16,286 bases of DNA from CAZJAD01 sp964543855. Lineage in GTDB: Bacteria > Electryoneota > RPQS01 > DYHQ01. Under the pieces are notes generated by a model that was given only the letters and a program-made list of their open reading frames with translations, was not told the DNA's origin and made no database searches. Both the position numbers and the translations under genes were made by a program. Below are positions 1 to 8,325 of the stretch, piece by piece; the stretch's first letter is position 1; each line of letters starts with the position of its first letter. The stretch spans positions 1 through 16,286 of the forward strand of contig CAZJAD010000047.1 in assembly GCA_964543855.1 (NCBI GenBank), read 5' to 3'.

Positions 1-426
1 CTTGAACGCATGCTGGAACTTGCGCGACAGCTCGCGCTGCCCGTGGTGATTCATCACCGAAAGGCCGGAACGCGAACGTTGGAGATTATTCGTCAGAGCG
101 GCGTGTCGCAGGGCGTGTTTCACTGTTTCTCGGAAGGAATCGAATTCGGGCGTTCGGCGCTGGACCTCGGTTTTCACATATCGTTCACGGGCAATATTAC
201 CTATAAGAAGTCTCGCTTGCCCGAAGTGGTGAGTTTTGTTCCTCTGGAGCGGCTTCTCTTGGAGACCGACGCGCCTTTTATGGCGCCGGTGCCACACCGC
301 GGCAAGCGGAGCGAGCCGTGGATGGTGCGCGAAGTTGCGCAGAAGATTGCGGAGATCAAGCGGGTGGACTTCGAAACGGTGGATCGAGTGACTTCGGAGG
401 CGGCGATGAGGCTCTTCTTCTCTTAA
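1..426 (+). CDS. TatD-family metal-dependent hydrolase (3' part)
   Basis: This is the C-terminal part of a TatD-type deoxyribonuclease/hydrolase; the start lies to the left of the window and the frame is open from base 1. TatD proteins are metal-dependent TIM-barrel phosphoesterases with 3'-5' exonuclease activity, usually cytoplasmic. Visible family marks are the strand ending VVIHHR (a His ligand), GVFHCFSEG (a second His ligand) and LLLETDAPFMAPVPHRGKRSEP, with the metal-binding Asp and the typical Pro-His-Arg-Gly-Lys tail. About 142 residues remain of the usual 255-265. The end agrees with the family, finishing soon after the last helix. A hairpin terminator follows 31 bases downstream and separates the gene from rex, which converges from the right. 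The family is clear; the physiological substrate is not. Confidence 0.92.
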   Translation, partial: LERMLELARQLALPVVIHHRKAGTRTLEIIRQSGVSQGVFHCFSEGIEFGRSALDLGFHISFTGNITYKKSRLPEVVSFVPLERLLLETDAPFMAPVPHRGKRSEPWMVREVAQKIAEIKRVDFETVDRVTSEAAMRLFFS

Positions 427-457
427 TACTGTCTCTTCAAAGGAGAGAAACGAGAAA

Positions 458-490
458 ACCCTCGACTTGGCCAGTCGAGGGTTCTTTTTT
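458..490 (+). terminator. Rho-independent terminator after the TatD gene
   Basis: A perfect 10-bp stem (458-467 pairing with 473-482) closes a 5-base loop and is followed by a T-rich run ending at 490. An A-run precedes the stem, so the element may also stop the converging rex transcript, whose stop codon is at 539. Confidence 0.88.
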
Positions 491-538
491 CTGCAGTTGA
501 ATTGTCGTTAGAAGAAACGGATATGTAACACGACGGAA

Positions 539-1207
539 TTATCTTCGGGGTCTGTTCGTCAGCGCGTACGAAAGCGCTTCGATTTCGATCGCCATGTTCT
601 CGTTGCGCACGGTGACGCCGGGCGGTACGAAGATGGAGACGGGAGCGAAGTTCAGAATTGCTTTGATACCGGCATCGACGAGTTTGTTTACGACGCGCTG
701 CGCCGCTGCCACCGGGACGGCGACGATGGCTATTTTGATTCTTTCGTTGCGAATCAACTCCTTGCAGTCATCAAAGCCTTGGATCGTGAGGTCGCCGAGC
801 GATTGACCCTGCTTGGCCGGGTCGCTGTCCATCACGAGTTTGATGTAGAACCCCTGCTCGCGGAACTGCTTGAAGAAAACAAGTGCTCGGCCGATATTCC
901 CCGCGCCGACGATGCAGACATTCCACGAGCGATGGAGACCAAGGATGCGGGAGATGTTGCGATGCAGCTCGACCACATTGTACCCCAGACCCCGGCGACC
1001 AAAGGCTCCGAAAAACGAGAGATCCTTGCGCACCTGTGCGGCGGTCAGGCCGTTGGCGCGGGCGATTTCCTCCGATGATATCGTGACCTTGTCGCTCGAC
1101 ATGGCATTCTGCAGCGTTCGGTAGTACTTCGACAGACGCCGGACCGTGGCATCTGAAATCTTCGCGGCAGCCTGACTGCCGGACCCACTTTGACCGCGGG
1201 GACTCAT
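539..1207 (-). CDS. rex: Redox-sensing transcriptional repressor Rex
   Basis: Rex senses the cytoplasmic NADH/NAD+ ratio and leaves its operators when NADH is high, derepressing respiratory and fermentative genes. The 222-residue length fits (family about 205-225). The N-terminal winged helix is at about residues 15-85, with the family block RKDLSFFGAFGRRGLGYNV. The Rossmann domain starts near residue 95 with the nucleotide-binding GAGNIG (101-106) and an acidic residue after strand 2 (VMDSDP), as expected for NAD(H). The C-terminal swap helix ends in EIEALSYALTNRPRR. The ATG at 1207 has a GGAG ribosome-binding site 9 bases upstream. The gene lies 104 bp after the glycosylphosphotransferase on the same strand. 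A Rex-like inverted repeat sits between that RBS and the upstream gene, suggesting autoregulation. The first 14 residues look like a variable, probably disordered tail. Confidence 0.96.
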   Translation of the reverse strand: MSPRGQSGSGSQAAAKISDATVRRLSKYYRTLQNAMSSDKVTISSEEIARANGLTAAQVRKDLSFFGAFGRRGLGYNVVELHRNISRILGLHRSWNVCIVGAGNIGRALVFFKQFREQGFYIKLVMDSDPAKQGQSLGDLTIQGFDDCKELIRNERIKIAIVAVPVAAAQRVVNKLVDAGIKAILNFAPVSIFVPPGVTVRNENMAIEIEALSYALTNRPRR

Positions 1208-1224
1208 GACAGAGGACTCCTAAA

Positions 1225-1242
1225 ATGTGCTTGCATTCACAG
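1225..1242 (-). promoter_or_regulatory. Candidate Rex operator in front of rex
   Basis: The 18-mer reads, on the rex strand, CTGTGAATGCAAGCACAT. Against the family consensus TTGTGAA-N4-TTCACAA it matches 10 of 14 fixed positions with exact spacing; the core is TGTG-N8-CACA. It lies 18-35 bases upstream of the rex ATG, just above the ribosome-binding site, where binding would block initiation. Autorepression is common for Rex. The site is weaker than the one at 11506-11523. Confidence 0.55.
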
Positions 1243-1311
1243 TCGAGTTAGCCGAGGGTCGCGGCCATCTTACCTTTCTCTCTAAGGAGAGGGGAAAGAC
1301 GATGGCCGAGT

Positions 1312-2861
1312 TCAGGTGGCGCTTTTCTCACGGAGCGTCTTCGCAATGGCGAGACAGAAGATTCGGATGTCAAACCACAGGGACCACTGCTCCATATATT
1401 GGAGGTCAAGTTCGGCGCGTTCGGCCGAGCTTCCACCGGCGAAACCCTGAACCTGCGCCCATCCCGTCACACCGGATTTCACCCGTCGACGGTCGAGATA
1501 GGCAGGAAACTGCTTCTGGAGTTCGACCGCGACCTGTGGCGGCTCGGGGTGTGGCCCGACGAGGCTCATCTCACCTCNNNNNNNNNNNNNNNNNNNNNNN
1601 NNNNNNNNNNNNNNNNNNNNNNNNNNNNNNNNNNNNNNNNNNNNNNNNNNNNNNNNNNNNNNNNNNNNNNNNNNNNNTCGACCGCGACCTGTGGCGGCTC
1701 GGGGTGTGGCCCGACGAGGCTCATCTCACCTCGGAACACATTCACAAGTTGCGGCAGTTTGTCGAGGGCCCACCGCGTCAGGAATCGGCCGAAGGGAGTG
1801 AGTGATTCATCATCGGGTTCATCCTCTTTGCCCACGGGCCGCGTGCGGAATTTCAGGAGGTAGAACTCTCGTCCGTCCAAACCGACCCGAAGTTCACGGA
1901 GCACCATCGGTCGACCACCTTGTGCATAGACTCCCAGCGCGATCAGCGCCATCAGCGGCGACAAACATGGAATCCAGAAGACCGCTTTTCCCAAGTCGAA
2001 CAGGCGCTTCACGATGTAGCCAGCTCCTGCCATAGGGACCGTTTTGAGGCGCAGGAGCGGCTTTCCGCTGAGTTCCGCAAGCGGCACACGCGACGGCGTC
2101 ACTTGTGCTGCACCGGGAACATAGAGCAGCTCCACCGGCAGGCCTTCAGCGGCCTGCAAGCCCTCCGCCATGCGGTCTTCTTCTCCTGGTGGCGGTGCCA
2201 GAACCAGCAGGTCGATGTCGTCTTTCGCCACAATATTGGCTAGGGCGCTGAGCGGGCCCAGGCTGGGCTCGCCGGAGACCGGTGCATCGCCCATAGCCCC
2301 CACCAGCTCAAAACCCTGCGCGCGGCCTTTGGCAAACTCATTCCACAGGCTTTGGGCCGTCGGACCCCAGCCCCAGAAGGCTACCCGCCGCACACCCAGC
2401 CCACGCTGGAACAAGGCTTTCTGAACACGATAGAAAATTGCCCGGACCAGAATCAGCAGCGGGATCATGAAGGCGAGCGTTCCGAGGAAGACGGCGCGTG
2501 AATAGGTGAATTCCCGGTAGAGGAAGATGGCTGCGAGCACGACACCCATGGAGAGGATTGCGCCGGTCAGGATGCGTCCCACTTCTTGTTCCGGAGGCGG
2601 TCGCAGGCGGGATGAATAGCCTTGATAGGAGCGCGCCACGAGCACATAGACCAACCCCAGGACAATCCCGAACACGAAGTATTCTCCGATTTCCGGAACA
2701 GCTCGGGGAGCGCGCACGGAACGGAGCGGCTCCGAAAAGCGAAGGGTGTAGGCGAGGATGGCGGCCAGAAGAACCGCGAGAATATCCATCACCACCGCCA
2801 CAAACGGCAACCAGAACCACAGGGGTCGGCGACGCGATTTGGCTCGCGGAGATTTCACCAC
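1312..2861 (-). CDS. Polyprenyl-phosphate glycosylphosphotransferase (WcaJ/WbaP type), split by a false gap
   Basis: This enzyme family transfers a sugar-1-phosphate from a nucleotide sugar to undecaprenyl phosphate, the first membrane step of exopolysaccharide or O-antigen assembly. The N-terminus has about four to five membrane segments, then a Rossmann-like regulatory domain (GWGPTAQSL region), a re-entrant membrane helix (KRLFDLGKAVFWIPCLSP) and the catalytic domain (LLKFRT, LPQLVNVFRGEMSLVGP, VKSGVTGWAQVQG). The usual DELPQ reads DKLPQ and the usual PRP reads PHP, so the motif is divergent. Removing the Ns plus one 55-bp copy restores one frame of about 464 residues, a normal family length. 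The frame is open to a GTG at 2891, but GTG 2861 (or TTG 2864) is preferred because GGAGGT at 2871-2876 lies 9 (or 6) bases upstream. It follows gyrA on the same strand. No other polysaccharide genes are visible here. Confidence 0.9.
1523..1732. other. Assembly gap with a duplicated 55-bp contig overlap
   Basis: One hundred Ns (1578-1677) are flanked by two identical 55-bp segments, 1523-1577 and 1678-1732. Deleting the Ns and one copy joins the two halves of the glycosylphosphotransferase in frame. It is best read as two contigs overlapping by 55 bases that scaffolding failed to merge, so no DNA need be missing. Confidence 0.92.
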
Positions 2862-2870
2862 CAATTCGGG

Positions 2871-2876
2871 ACCTCC
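2871..2876 (-). promoter_or_regulatory. Shine-Dalgarno that sets the glycosylphosphotransferase start
   Basis: GGAGGT on the minus strand lies inside the longest open frame, 6-12 bases before TTG 2864, GTG 2861 and GTG 2858. The longer start at GTG 2891 has no recognisable ribosome-binding site. This favours a protein 10 residues shorter than the maximal frame. Confidence 0.6.
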
Positions 2877-2919
2877 GCGAATATGCCGCACGACGGTCCG
2901 GCTATGTCTGCAGGTGCGT

Positions 2920-5424
2920 TTATGCTTCCTCCTCTCCGTTCACAACCACTTTGGCAATATCGGCAATGTGGTCGCCCTCGTCCAATCGGATGAGTCGTAC
3001 CCCTTGCGTCACACGTCCGATTTCACGGATGCTGTGAACGCCCTGGCGGATGACCACACCATGACTGGTGATGATCATGAGGTCATCTTCGTCGGCGACA
3101 TTCATAATGGCTACCATCGGGCCGGTCTTCGGAGTCGTTTTCAAAGCCAGCACGCCCTGTGCGCCGCGTTTCGTCAGACGGTACTCGTTGATGGCTGAGC
3201 GCTTGCCGTAGCCGCGTTCGGTCACGGTCAAGACGCAGCCCTCTTCGCGGGCGACAATCATGCCGACCACCCAAGCGCCCTCCGGCAGGCTGACACCTCG
3301 AACTCCCTGTGCCGCGCGTCCCATAGGCCGAACATCCGATTCATGGAATCGAACCGCTTTCCCTTGAGATGTGCCGATGACGACTTCGCTGTCGCCCTCG
3401 GTCAGTACAGCCTCGATGAGTTCGTCGTCGGGCTCGATCTTGATGGCAATAATGCCCGTCTTGCGGGGATTCGAGAACTCCGCGAGGCTCGTTTTCTTCA
3501 CAGTGCCTTTGCGAGTGACCATCATGATATAGCGGCCTTCGGCGAAATCGGGAACCGTGACGAAGTGGCGAACCTTTTCCTCGGCGAGTGGCTCGATAAG
3601 ATTCACCAGCGCTTTCCCTCGGGAGCCCCGCCCCAATTGAGGCACTTCATGGACTTTGAGCCAGTAGCATTTGCCCTTGTCCGTGAAGAAAAGGATGTAG
3701 TCATGAGTGGAAGCGACGAAGAGATGTTGAATGAAATCCTCTTCCTTTGGCCGAGCCCCTTGGAGGCCGCGACCACCTCGCCCCTGCCTCCGGAATCCGG
3801 ACACCGGGAATCGCTTGATATACCCCGCGTGAGAAACGGTCACGACCATCTCCTCAGGCGCGATGAGGTCCTCGAGGTTGACTTCCGCCGTTTCCTCGAT
3901 GATTTCCGTCCGGCGAGCATCGCCGTATTTCTCGGCCACTTCCACCAGTTCATCCTTGACGAGCTTCATGCGCTCGTCACGGGACGCCATCAAGCGCTCC
4001 AGTTCCTCAATCTTCGCCTTGAGTTCGACCATCTCGTCGTGCAGTTTCTGCCGTTCGAGACCGGTCAATCGCTGCAGGCGCATATCGAGAATGGCCTTAG
4101 CCTGCTTCTCTGACAGCTCGAAGGCCGCCATGAGCTCGCGCTGGGCGACTTCGGGTGATGTGGCCTGGCGAATAAGTTCGATGACCTCGTCAATATGATC
4201 CAGCGCCGTCTGCAGGCCTTCGAGAATGTGCAAGCGGTCTCGTGCCTGACCCAGTTCGAATTGTGTGCGCCGGACGACGACCTCATGGCGGTGCTCCAGA
4301 AAATGCTCGAAGAGGTCTCGGAGCGTGAGAACCTTCGGGATGCCGCCGACGAGTGCGAGCAGGATGACGCCAAAAGTCCCTTGAAGCGGGCTGTGCTTGA
4401 AGAGCTGCGACAGGACGATATCCGGGATAGCTTCTCTTTTTAGCTCGATAACGAGGCGCATGCCGTCACGGTCCGATTCGTCTCGAATATCGGCAATACC
4501 TTCGACCTTCTTCTGCTCGATAAGGTGGACAATGTTCTCGATGAGCCGTGATTTGTTGACCTGATAGGGAATTTCCGTGACAACGATTCGATCCCGACCG
4601 CCTTTGAGCGCTTCCTCGATGTTTGCCTTGGCGCGGACAATCACGCGACCCCGCCCCGTTGTATAGGCATCGCGCACACCAGCGCGTCCGAAAATAATCC
4701 CGCCGGTCGGAAAATCGGGCGCGACAACATACTCCATGAGCTGCTCAGATGTGATCGCCGGGTTATCAATCATTGCGCACGCTCCGGCCACGACTTCGCG
4801 AAGATTGTGAGGCGGAATACGCGTCGCCATGCCGACAGCAATCCCGTCAGCGCCATTGACCAGCAGGTTCGGCAACTTCGACGGGAGCACGGCCGGAACT
4901 TGCAGCGTTTCGTCGTAATTCGGAACGAAGTCAACTGTCTCCTTGTCAAAGTCTGTGAGGATTTCTTCGGCTAGGCGTGCCAGACGCGCTTCGGTGTATC
5001 GCATCGCCGCTGCGCTGTCTCCATCGATAGAACCGAAATTCCCTTGGCCATCGACGAGCGGATAACGCATCGAGAAATCCTGCACCATGCGCACGAGGGC
5101 GTCGTAGATGGCCATGTCGCCGTGCGGATGGTATTTTCCCATGACATCGCCGACGATGCGCGCACTCTTCTTGAACGGCCTGCCGGCGCCGAGGCCCAGC
5201 TCCTGCATGCCGTAAAGAATGCGGCGGTGCACGGGCTTCAAACCATCGCGCACATCCGGTAGCGCACGGCTTACAATCACCGACATCGAATAGTCGAGAT
5301 AAGAATCTTTCATCTCATCTTCGACATTGATGGGCAAGATGCGCGGCCCGCTGCCATTTCCCAAGGGCAACGCGGTCTGATTCACTTTTGTATCCGGAGG
5401 CTCAGGCATTTCTGTGTGACTCAA
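2920..5424 (-). CDS. gyrA: DNA gyrase subunit A
   Basis: GyrA is the breakage-reunion subunit of DNA gyrase, which works with GyrB to introduce negative supercoils. The 834-residue frame has the winged-helix/tower domain with the catalytic Tyr at residue 143 (AAAMRYTEARL, equivalent to E. coli Tyr122). After the coiled-coil arm comes the six-bladed C-terminal pinwheel. Its GyrA-box reads QGRGGRG (consensus QRRGGKG), favouring gyrase over topoisomerase IV ParC. In the quinolone-binding region the sequence is HPHGDMAIYD, so Met104 replaces the usual Ser83 (E. coli numbering), while the Asp87 equivalent is kept. The longest frame starts at TTG 5424; ATG 5409, five codons in, is an equally plausible start and neither has a clear Shine-Dalgarno. 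No gyrB is visible nearby. The glycosylphosphotransferase follows on the same strand. Confidence 0.97.
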   Translation of the reverse strand: MSHTEMPEPPDTKVNQTALPLGNGSGPRILPINVEDEMKDSYLDYSMSVIVSRALPDVRDGLKPVHRRILYGMQELGLGAGRPFKKSARIVGDVMGKYHPHGDMAIYDALVRMVQDFSMRYPLVDGQGNFGSIDGDSAAAMRYTEARLARLAEEILTDFDKETVDFVPNYDETLQVPAVLPSKLPNLLVNGADGIAVGMATRIPPHNLREVVAGACAMIDNPAITSEQLMEYVVAPDFPTGGIIFGRAGVRDAYTTGRGRVIVRAKANIEEALKGGRDRIVVTEIPYQVNKSRLIENIVHLIEQKKVEGIADIRDESDRDGMRLVIELKREAIPDIVLSQLFKHSPLQGTFGVILLALVGGIPKVLTLRDLFEHFLEHRHEVVVRRTQFELGQARDRLHILEGLQTALDHIDEVIELIRQATSPEVAQRELMAAFELSEKQAKAILDMRLQRLTGLERQKLHDEMVELKAKIEELERLMASRDERMKLVKDELVEVAEKYGDARRTEIIEETAEVNLEDLIAPEEMVVTVSHAGYIKRFPVSGFRRQGRGGRGLQGARPKEEDFIQHLFVASTHDYILFFTDKGKCYWLKVHEVPQLGRGSRGKALVNLIEPLAEEKVRHFVTVPDFAEGRYIMMVTRKGTVKKTSLAEFSNPRKTGIIAIKIEPDDELIEAVLTEGDSEVVIGTSQGKAVRFHESDVRPMGRAAQGVRGVSLPEGAWVVGMIVAREEGCVLTVTERGYGKRSAINEYRLTKRGAQGVLALKTTPKTGPMVAIMNVADEDDLMIITSHGVVIRQGVHSIREIGRVTQGVRLIRLDEGDHIADIAKVVVNGEEEA

Positions 5425-5504
5425 TTGTTCAACAAAACAAGGATTCTCGGAAATCGAAAACCGTCAGCACTTCCTTCGATTCGTCCGTTCATCGGCTGGA
5501 CCGA

Positions 5505-6395
5505 TCATAGATAGAACAGCAGTCCGGCTTTCCACCGTTGCAGGAGAAGTGGGTGCTCGCGGTCATAAGGCCAATCGGTGCGGTAAGACTGAAGGTGATG
5601 CGCCGCGGCCGTGATTGCTGCTCGCCAGACCCATGAAGAGACCTGCACCGCCCAGCCGTGCCCGGCGTATTTCTCAAGGAACTTCGGCAGTGCCTCGGTC
5701 GCGAACATCTGAACCATACCGTGGATGACAGCCGGCCAGACGACCAGCGCACGCTTGACCTCGACAAACTCATAGCCCGCCTGCACACCGACATGACGAG
5801 TGCAGAAACGGAGGGCTAACTCGTGGCTGAACCCAAACTGCCCCTGATTGTCCTCGTCGTTCAGCGGCGATGCTGTCGGGTTATGCATGGAGGTGTCCAG
5901 AACCGAAAAAGCCTTTCGCGAGACATCCAGGCCATAGATTCCCAGAAAAGTGCCGTGGTAGCCGGATAACGCGAACCACCGGTTACCGACGAACTTGCCT
6001 GCCGACCCAGCACCAACACCGACTCCCCAGAGGCGAGCGCGGGCATCGGAGTCTGTCAGACCGAGCGGCGTGGCGGTCGCGTCTTTGAGGGTCAGCCAAT
6101 CTTCGGTGTACCGAAGGCGGATTTTGTCTCGCACGGCCCGCCAATGAGCGAAATCGAGCTGGCTGAGCACGACGGAGACTCCGTAGCCATAATCCCCCTC
6201 ATAATTGTGCTCCAGAACGGCACGTGGGACCGGCAAGGCACCCTCGAGGATGAAGCCGGGACGCTTGACCGATGATTCGTCAGACCACCAGTCTGTGTCA
6301 TCCCACTCGCTATCATTCTCCTGAGCATAGATTACGGAGGGAACGAAGATCGGCAGCCCACAAATCAAGAGGCACACCAGAATGAGTCGAGTCAT
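5505..6395 (-). CDS. Exported protein of unknown function
   Basis: I do not recognise this family. The 296-residue product starts with a clear Sec signal peptide (hydrophobic residues 3-20, likely cleavage after SVIYA, residue 24). A short acidic, Trp-rich stretch follows (about 26-41, ENDSEWDDTDWWSDES). The body is rich in Gly and aromatics with alternating segments (DYGYGVSVVLSQLDFAHWRAV, RLWGVGVGAG) and ends in LLFYL, a hydrophobic/aromatic end like that of outer-membrane strands, but the pattern is too irregular to call a barrel. The ATG has a GAGGA ribosome-binding site 7 bases upstream. It lies 106 bp after the Asp-box/T9SS gene on the same strand, so co-transcription is possible. Periplasmic or outer-membrane location is inferred only from the signal peptide. 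Confidence 0.75.
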   Translation of the reverse strand: MTRLILVCLLICGLPIFVPSVIYAQENDSEWDDTDWWSDESSVKRPGFILEGALPVPRAVLEHNYEGDYGYGVSVVLSQLDFAHWRAVRDKIRLRYTEDWLTLKDATATPLGLTDSDARARLWGVGVGAGSAGKFVGNRWFALSGYHGTFLGIYGLDVSRKAFSVLDTSMHNPTASPLNDEDNQGQFGFSHELALRFCTRHVGVQAGYEFVEVKRALVVWPAVIHGMVQMFATEALPKFLEKYAGHGWAVQVSSWVWRAAITAAAHHLQSYRTDWPYDREHPLLLQRWKAGLLFYL

Positions 6396-6501
6396 GTCGA
6401 ATTCCTCGAATTGTTTGGCCAGATAAGAGCATAGACCGAGCCTTCGGGCCTGTGTTGGTGGACGGCTGAGCGATGACGGTACCTGGCAGCCCGAAGAACG
6501 T

Positions 6502-8322
6502 TTACCGTACGAGAATGAGCTTGGCAGCTCGCGGCGATGCGATGCCCTCCAGTCGTACGAAATAGATGCCGCTGGGGACTGCTTCGGCGAGCCAGGTCAC
6601 GCGATGGCTTCCGAGCTCATGTGAACCCTCGGCGAGAGTCGCCACTTGGCGGCCGAGAACATTGTAAACGACCAGACGGATGTCAGCGCGTGTCGGCAGC
6701 GTGAAGGCAATGTGGAAGCTCGGATTGCCCGGATTCGGACAGACCGAGATCGACGCCTCTTGAGGAAGCAGCGGCGCAGGCGCCTCGGCCACCACCGTGC
6801 CTGCCATGCCCTGACACACCACCTCCACTGGTTGGTCATCGGCGTTGTCGACTGAAATTGTCGCGTCGTAGGTCCCTGCAGTATCCGGTCGAAATTCCAC
6901 AGGAATCTCCACGGAATCTCCTGGCAGAACCACAAGGGTGTCGGATTCCGGAAGCGGCTGAAAGACTGAGTCGGTGGTCGAGAAGCCCGCGGTAGTCGTC
7001 CCTCGCACGCCCAGATTGACCACATAGAACGAGAGTGTATCGCGGTTACCGGGAAGAATCGTGCCGAAGTCGAGAGGATCCGGCCGCGCGATGAGAATGA
7101 CATCCGTCGTGTCGGGAAGAAGCAAGCGTCTGTGCCAGACGCCACCGATGAAATCGGGGTAGAAGCCCGCAGCGAAGATGTCCACATAGGCCGGGCTGTA
7201 GCGGCGTGAACCGAGAACGGTTATCTCGGCCGTGACCGTCATGTCCTCTTGCCAGGTCTGTCCACCGTCGGTCGTGCTCCAGATGCCGCCCACGCCATCC
7301 GCGTAATTCCCTCCTGCTGCAAAACCGATGTCGCGCGTAAGGAAGTGGACGGTGCGGATTGGGTAGTCGGTTTCGAGGAGGCGTTCGCTCCAGGAAGCGC
7401 CTCCATCCGTGGTACGATGAACCCAACCCTGAGGTACAGGGGTCGTCCGGCCACCGCCGGTCCAGCCATAGAGCGTATCCACGAAGGCAGCGCCGCCATC
7501 GAAGATGTCATCGGCGCTGGGGCGAACCACCCACGAGCGGCCGCTGTCATGGCTGACCCACTGCCGCGCGCCAGCCAAACAGATGAATCCATCCACATAG
7601 GCCATTGGGCCGGTTACCCAGCAGAAGCTGTCAATCCGCGATTCCACCCAGACACTGTCATCCCCAGAGAGCTCAAGGCTGAGGACGTAACCGTCCCAAC
7701 TGCCGATGGCTGTCAAATGCATGGTGTCCGGCATCACGATGTGCCCGAGCCAGTAGTCGGTTGTTCTCAGCGGCTGGGATTCGACGACCGCATAGCTTGG
7801 GGTTAGGAAGAATACCCTCCGCACAAAACCTTGACACGTCGTCGCATTCAAATGAGCGATGTAAACGACATCATCGACAACTTGGTTTGGATCAGCGGAG
7901 TAAGCGGCCAGCCCGTAGATGTAGTTTGGCCGTTGCACCGGAGTGAACTGAGACCCCCCGGGGTCGGCGTTTCTCCAACTGGCACCGCCGTCCTCGGTTC
8001 TGAAGATCGTGTGAAAGGTACTGATGAAGCCACGCTGACTCGACGGCAGAAAGAGAATCCCCGTTGGGCAGGCGTTTGGGGTATCAGCATCATCAATCAG
8101 GGAGTCTATAAAGGTCCATTCGAATTGATCGAGACGAGATCCTCGCGCTCGTGGCTCGCCGCGTTGGAAAGCGGGCCATTGCTCTGGCGACAAGCGTGGT
8201 GGAGGTATGTTGTGGGAGACGCTGCCGCCTTTGCCGAACAAAGGCAGCGGCTCGGCGCCGCAGGTCGCTGAGAAAGTGATGATGAGGAGAAGCAGAGCGC
8301 TCCAAGTCTCACGGCAAATCAT
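6502..8322 (-). CDS. Secreted Asp-box (BNR) protein with T9SS C-terminal sorting domain
   Basis: This is a 606-residue exported protein. A signal peptide covers about residues 1-22. Four Asp-box motifs follow at about 108-116 (RTEDGGASW), 257-264 (SHDSGRSW), 303-311 (RTTDGGASW) and 349-357 (STTDGGQTW), typical of beta-propellers such as sialidase-like or photosystem-stability-factor-like folds. Residues about 410-508 resemble an immunoglobulin-like ASH/choice-of-anchor domain (DPLDFGTILPGNRDTLSF). The last 80 residues match the Por-secretion sorting domain: NPGNPSFHIAFTLP, VVYNVLGRQVATL, PSGIYFVRLEG and a final KLILVR. The protein is thus probably carried across the outer membrane by a type IX system. 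No catalytic sialidase residues are evident, so enzymatic activity should not be assumed. Its ATG follows the MauE stop by only 3 bases, so the two are translationally coupled. Confidence 0.88.
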   Translation of the reverse strand: MICRETWSALLLLIITFSATCGAEPLPLFGKGGSVSHNIPPPRLSPEQWPAFQRGEPRARGSRLDQFEWTFIDSLIDDADTPNACPTGILFLPSSQRGFISTFHTIFRTEDGGASWRNADPGGSQFTPVQRPNYIYGLAAYSADPNQVVDDVVYIAHLNATTCQGFVRRVFFLTPSYAVVESQPLRTTDYWLGHIVMPDTMHLTAIGSWDGYVLSLELSGDDSVWVESRIDSFCWVTGPMAYVDGFICLAGARQWVSHDSGRSWVVRPSADDIFDGGAAFVDTLYGWTGGGRTTPVPQGWVHRTTDGGASWSERLLETDYPIRTVHFLTRDIGFAAGGNYADGVGGIWSTTDGGQTWQEDMTVTAEITVLGSRRYSPAYVDIFAAGFYPDFIGGVWHRRLLLPDTTDVILIARPDPLDFGTILPGNRDTLSFYVVNLGVRGTTTAGFSTTDSVFQPLPESDTLVVLPGDSVEIPVEFRPDTAGTYDATISVDNADDQPVEVVCQGMAGTVVAEAPAPLLPQEASISVCPNPGNPSFHIAFTLPTRADIRLVVYNVLGRQVATLAEGSHELGSHRVTWLAEAVPSGIYFVRLEGIASPRAAKLILVR

Positions 8323-8325
8323 GCC

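Noticed and set aside
1274..1298. Imperfect hairpin between the glycosylphosphotransferase and rex
   Set aside because: About nine base pairs with an internal mismatch but no T-run on either strand, so it is not called a terminator.
1523..1732. Flanking 55-bp copies as a target-site duplication or true tandem repeat
   Set aside because: The same exact length occurs at both gaps, the copies abut Ns directly, and collapsing them restores both genes. A mobile-element duplication of 55 bp at two places is far less likely.
1227..1863. Plus-strand open frames running across the first N gap
   Set aside because: They are opposite the glycosylphosphotransferase and depend on the artificial gap; no domain is visible.
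3343..4113. 256-residue open frame antisense to gyrA
   Set aside because: It lies fully inside gyrA, whose protein is certain. High G+C third positions create long antisense frames, and the translation has no recognisable domain.
7249..7806. 185-residue open frame antisense to the Asp-box gene
   Set aside because: The opposite strand encodes clear Asp-box motifs; this frame has no ribosome-binding site or family resemblance.
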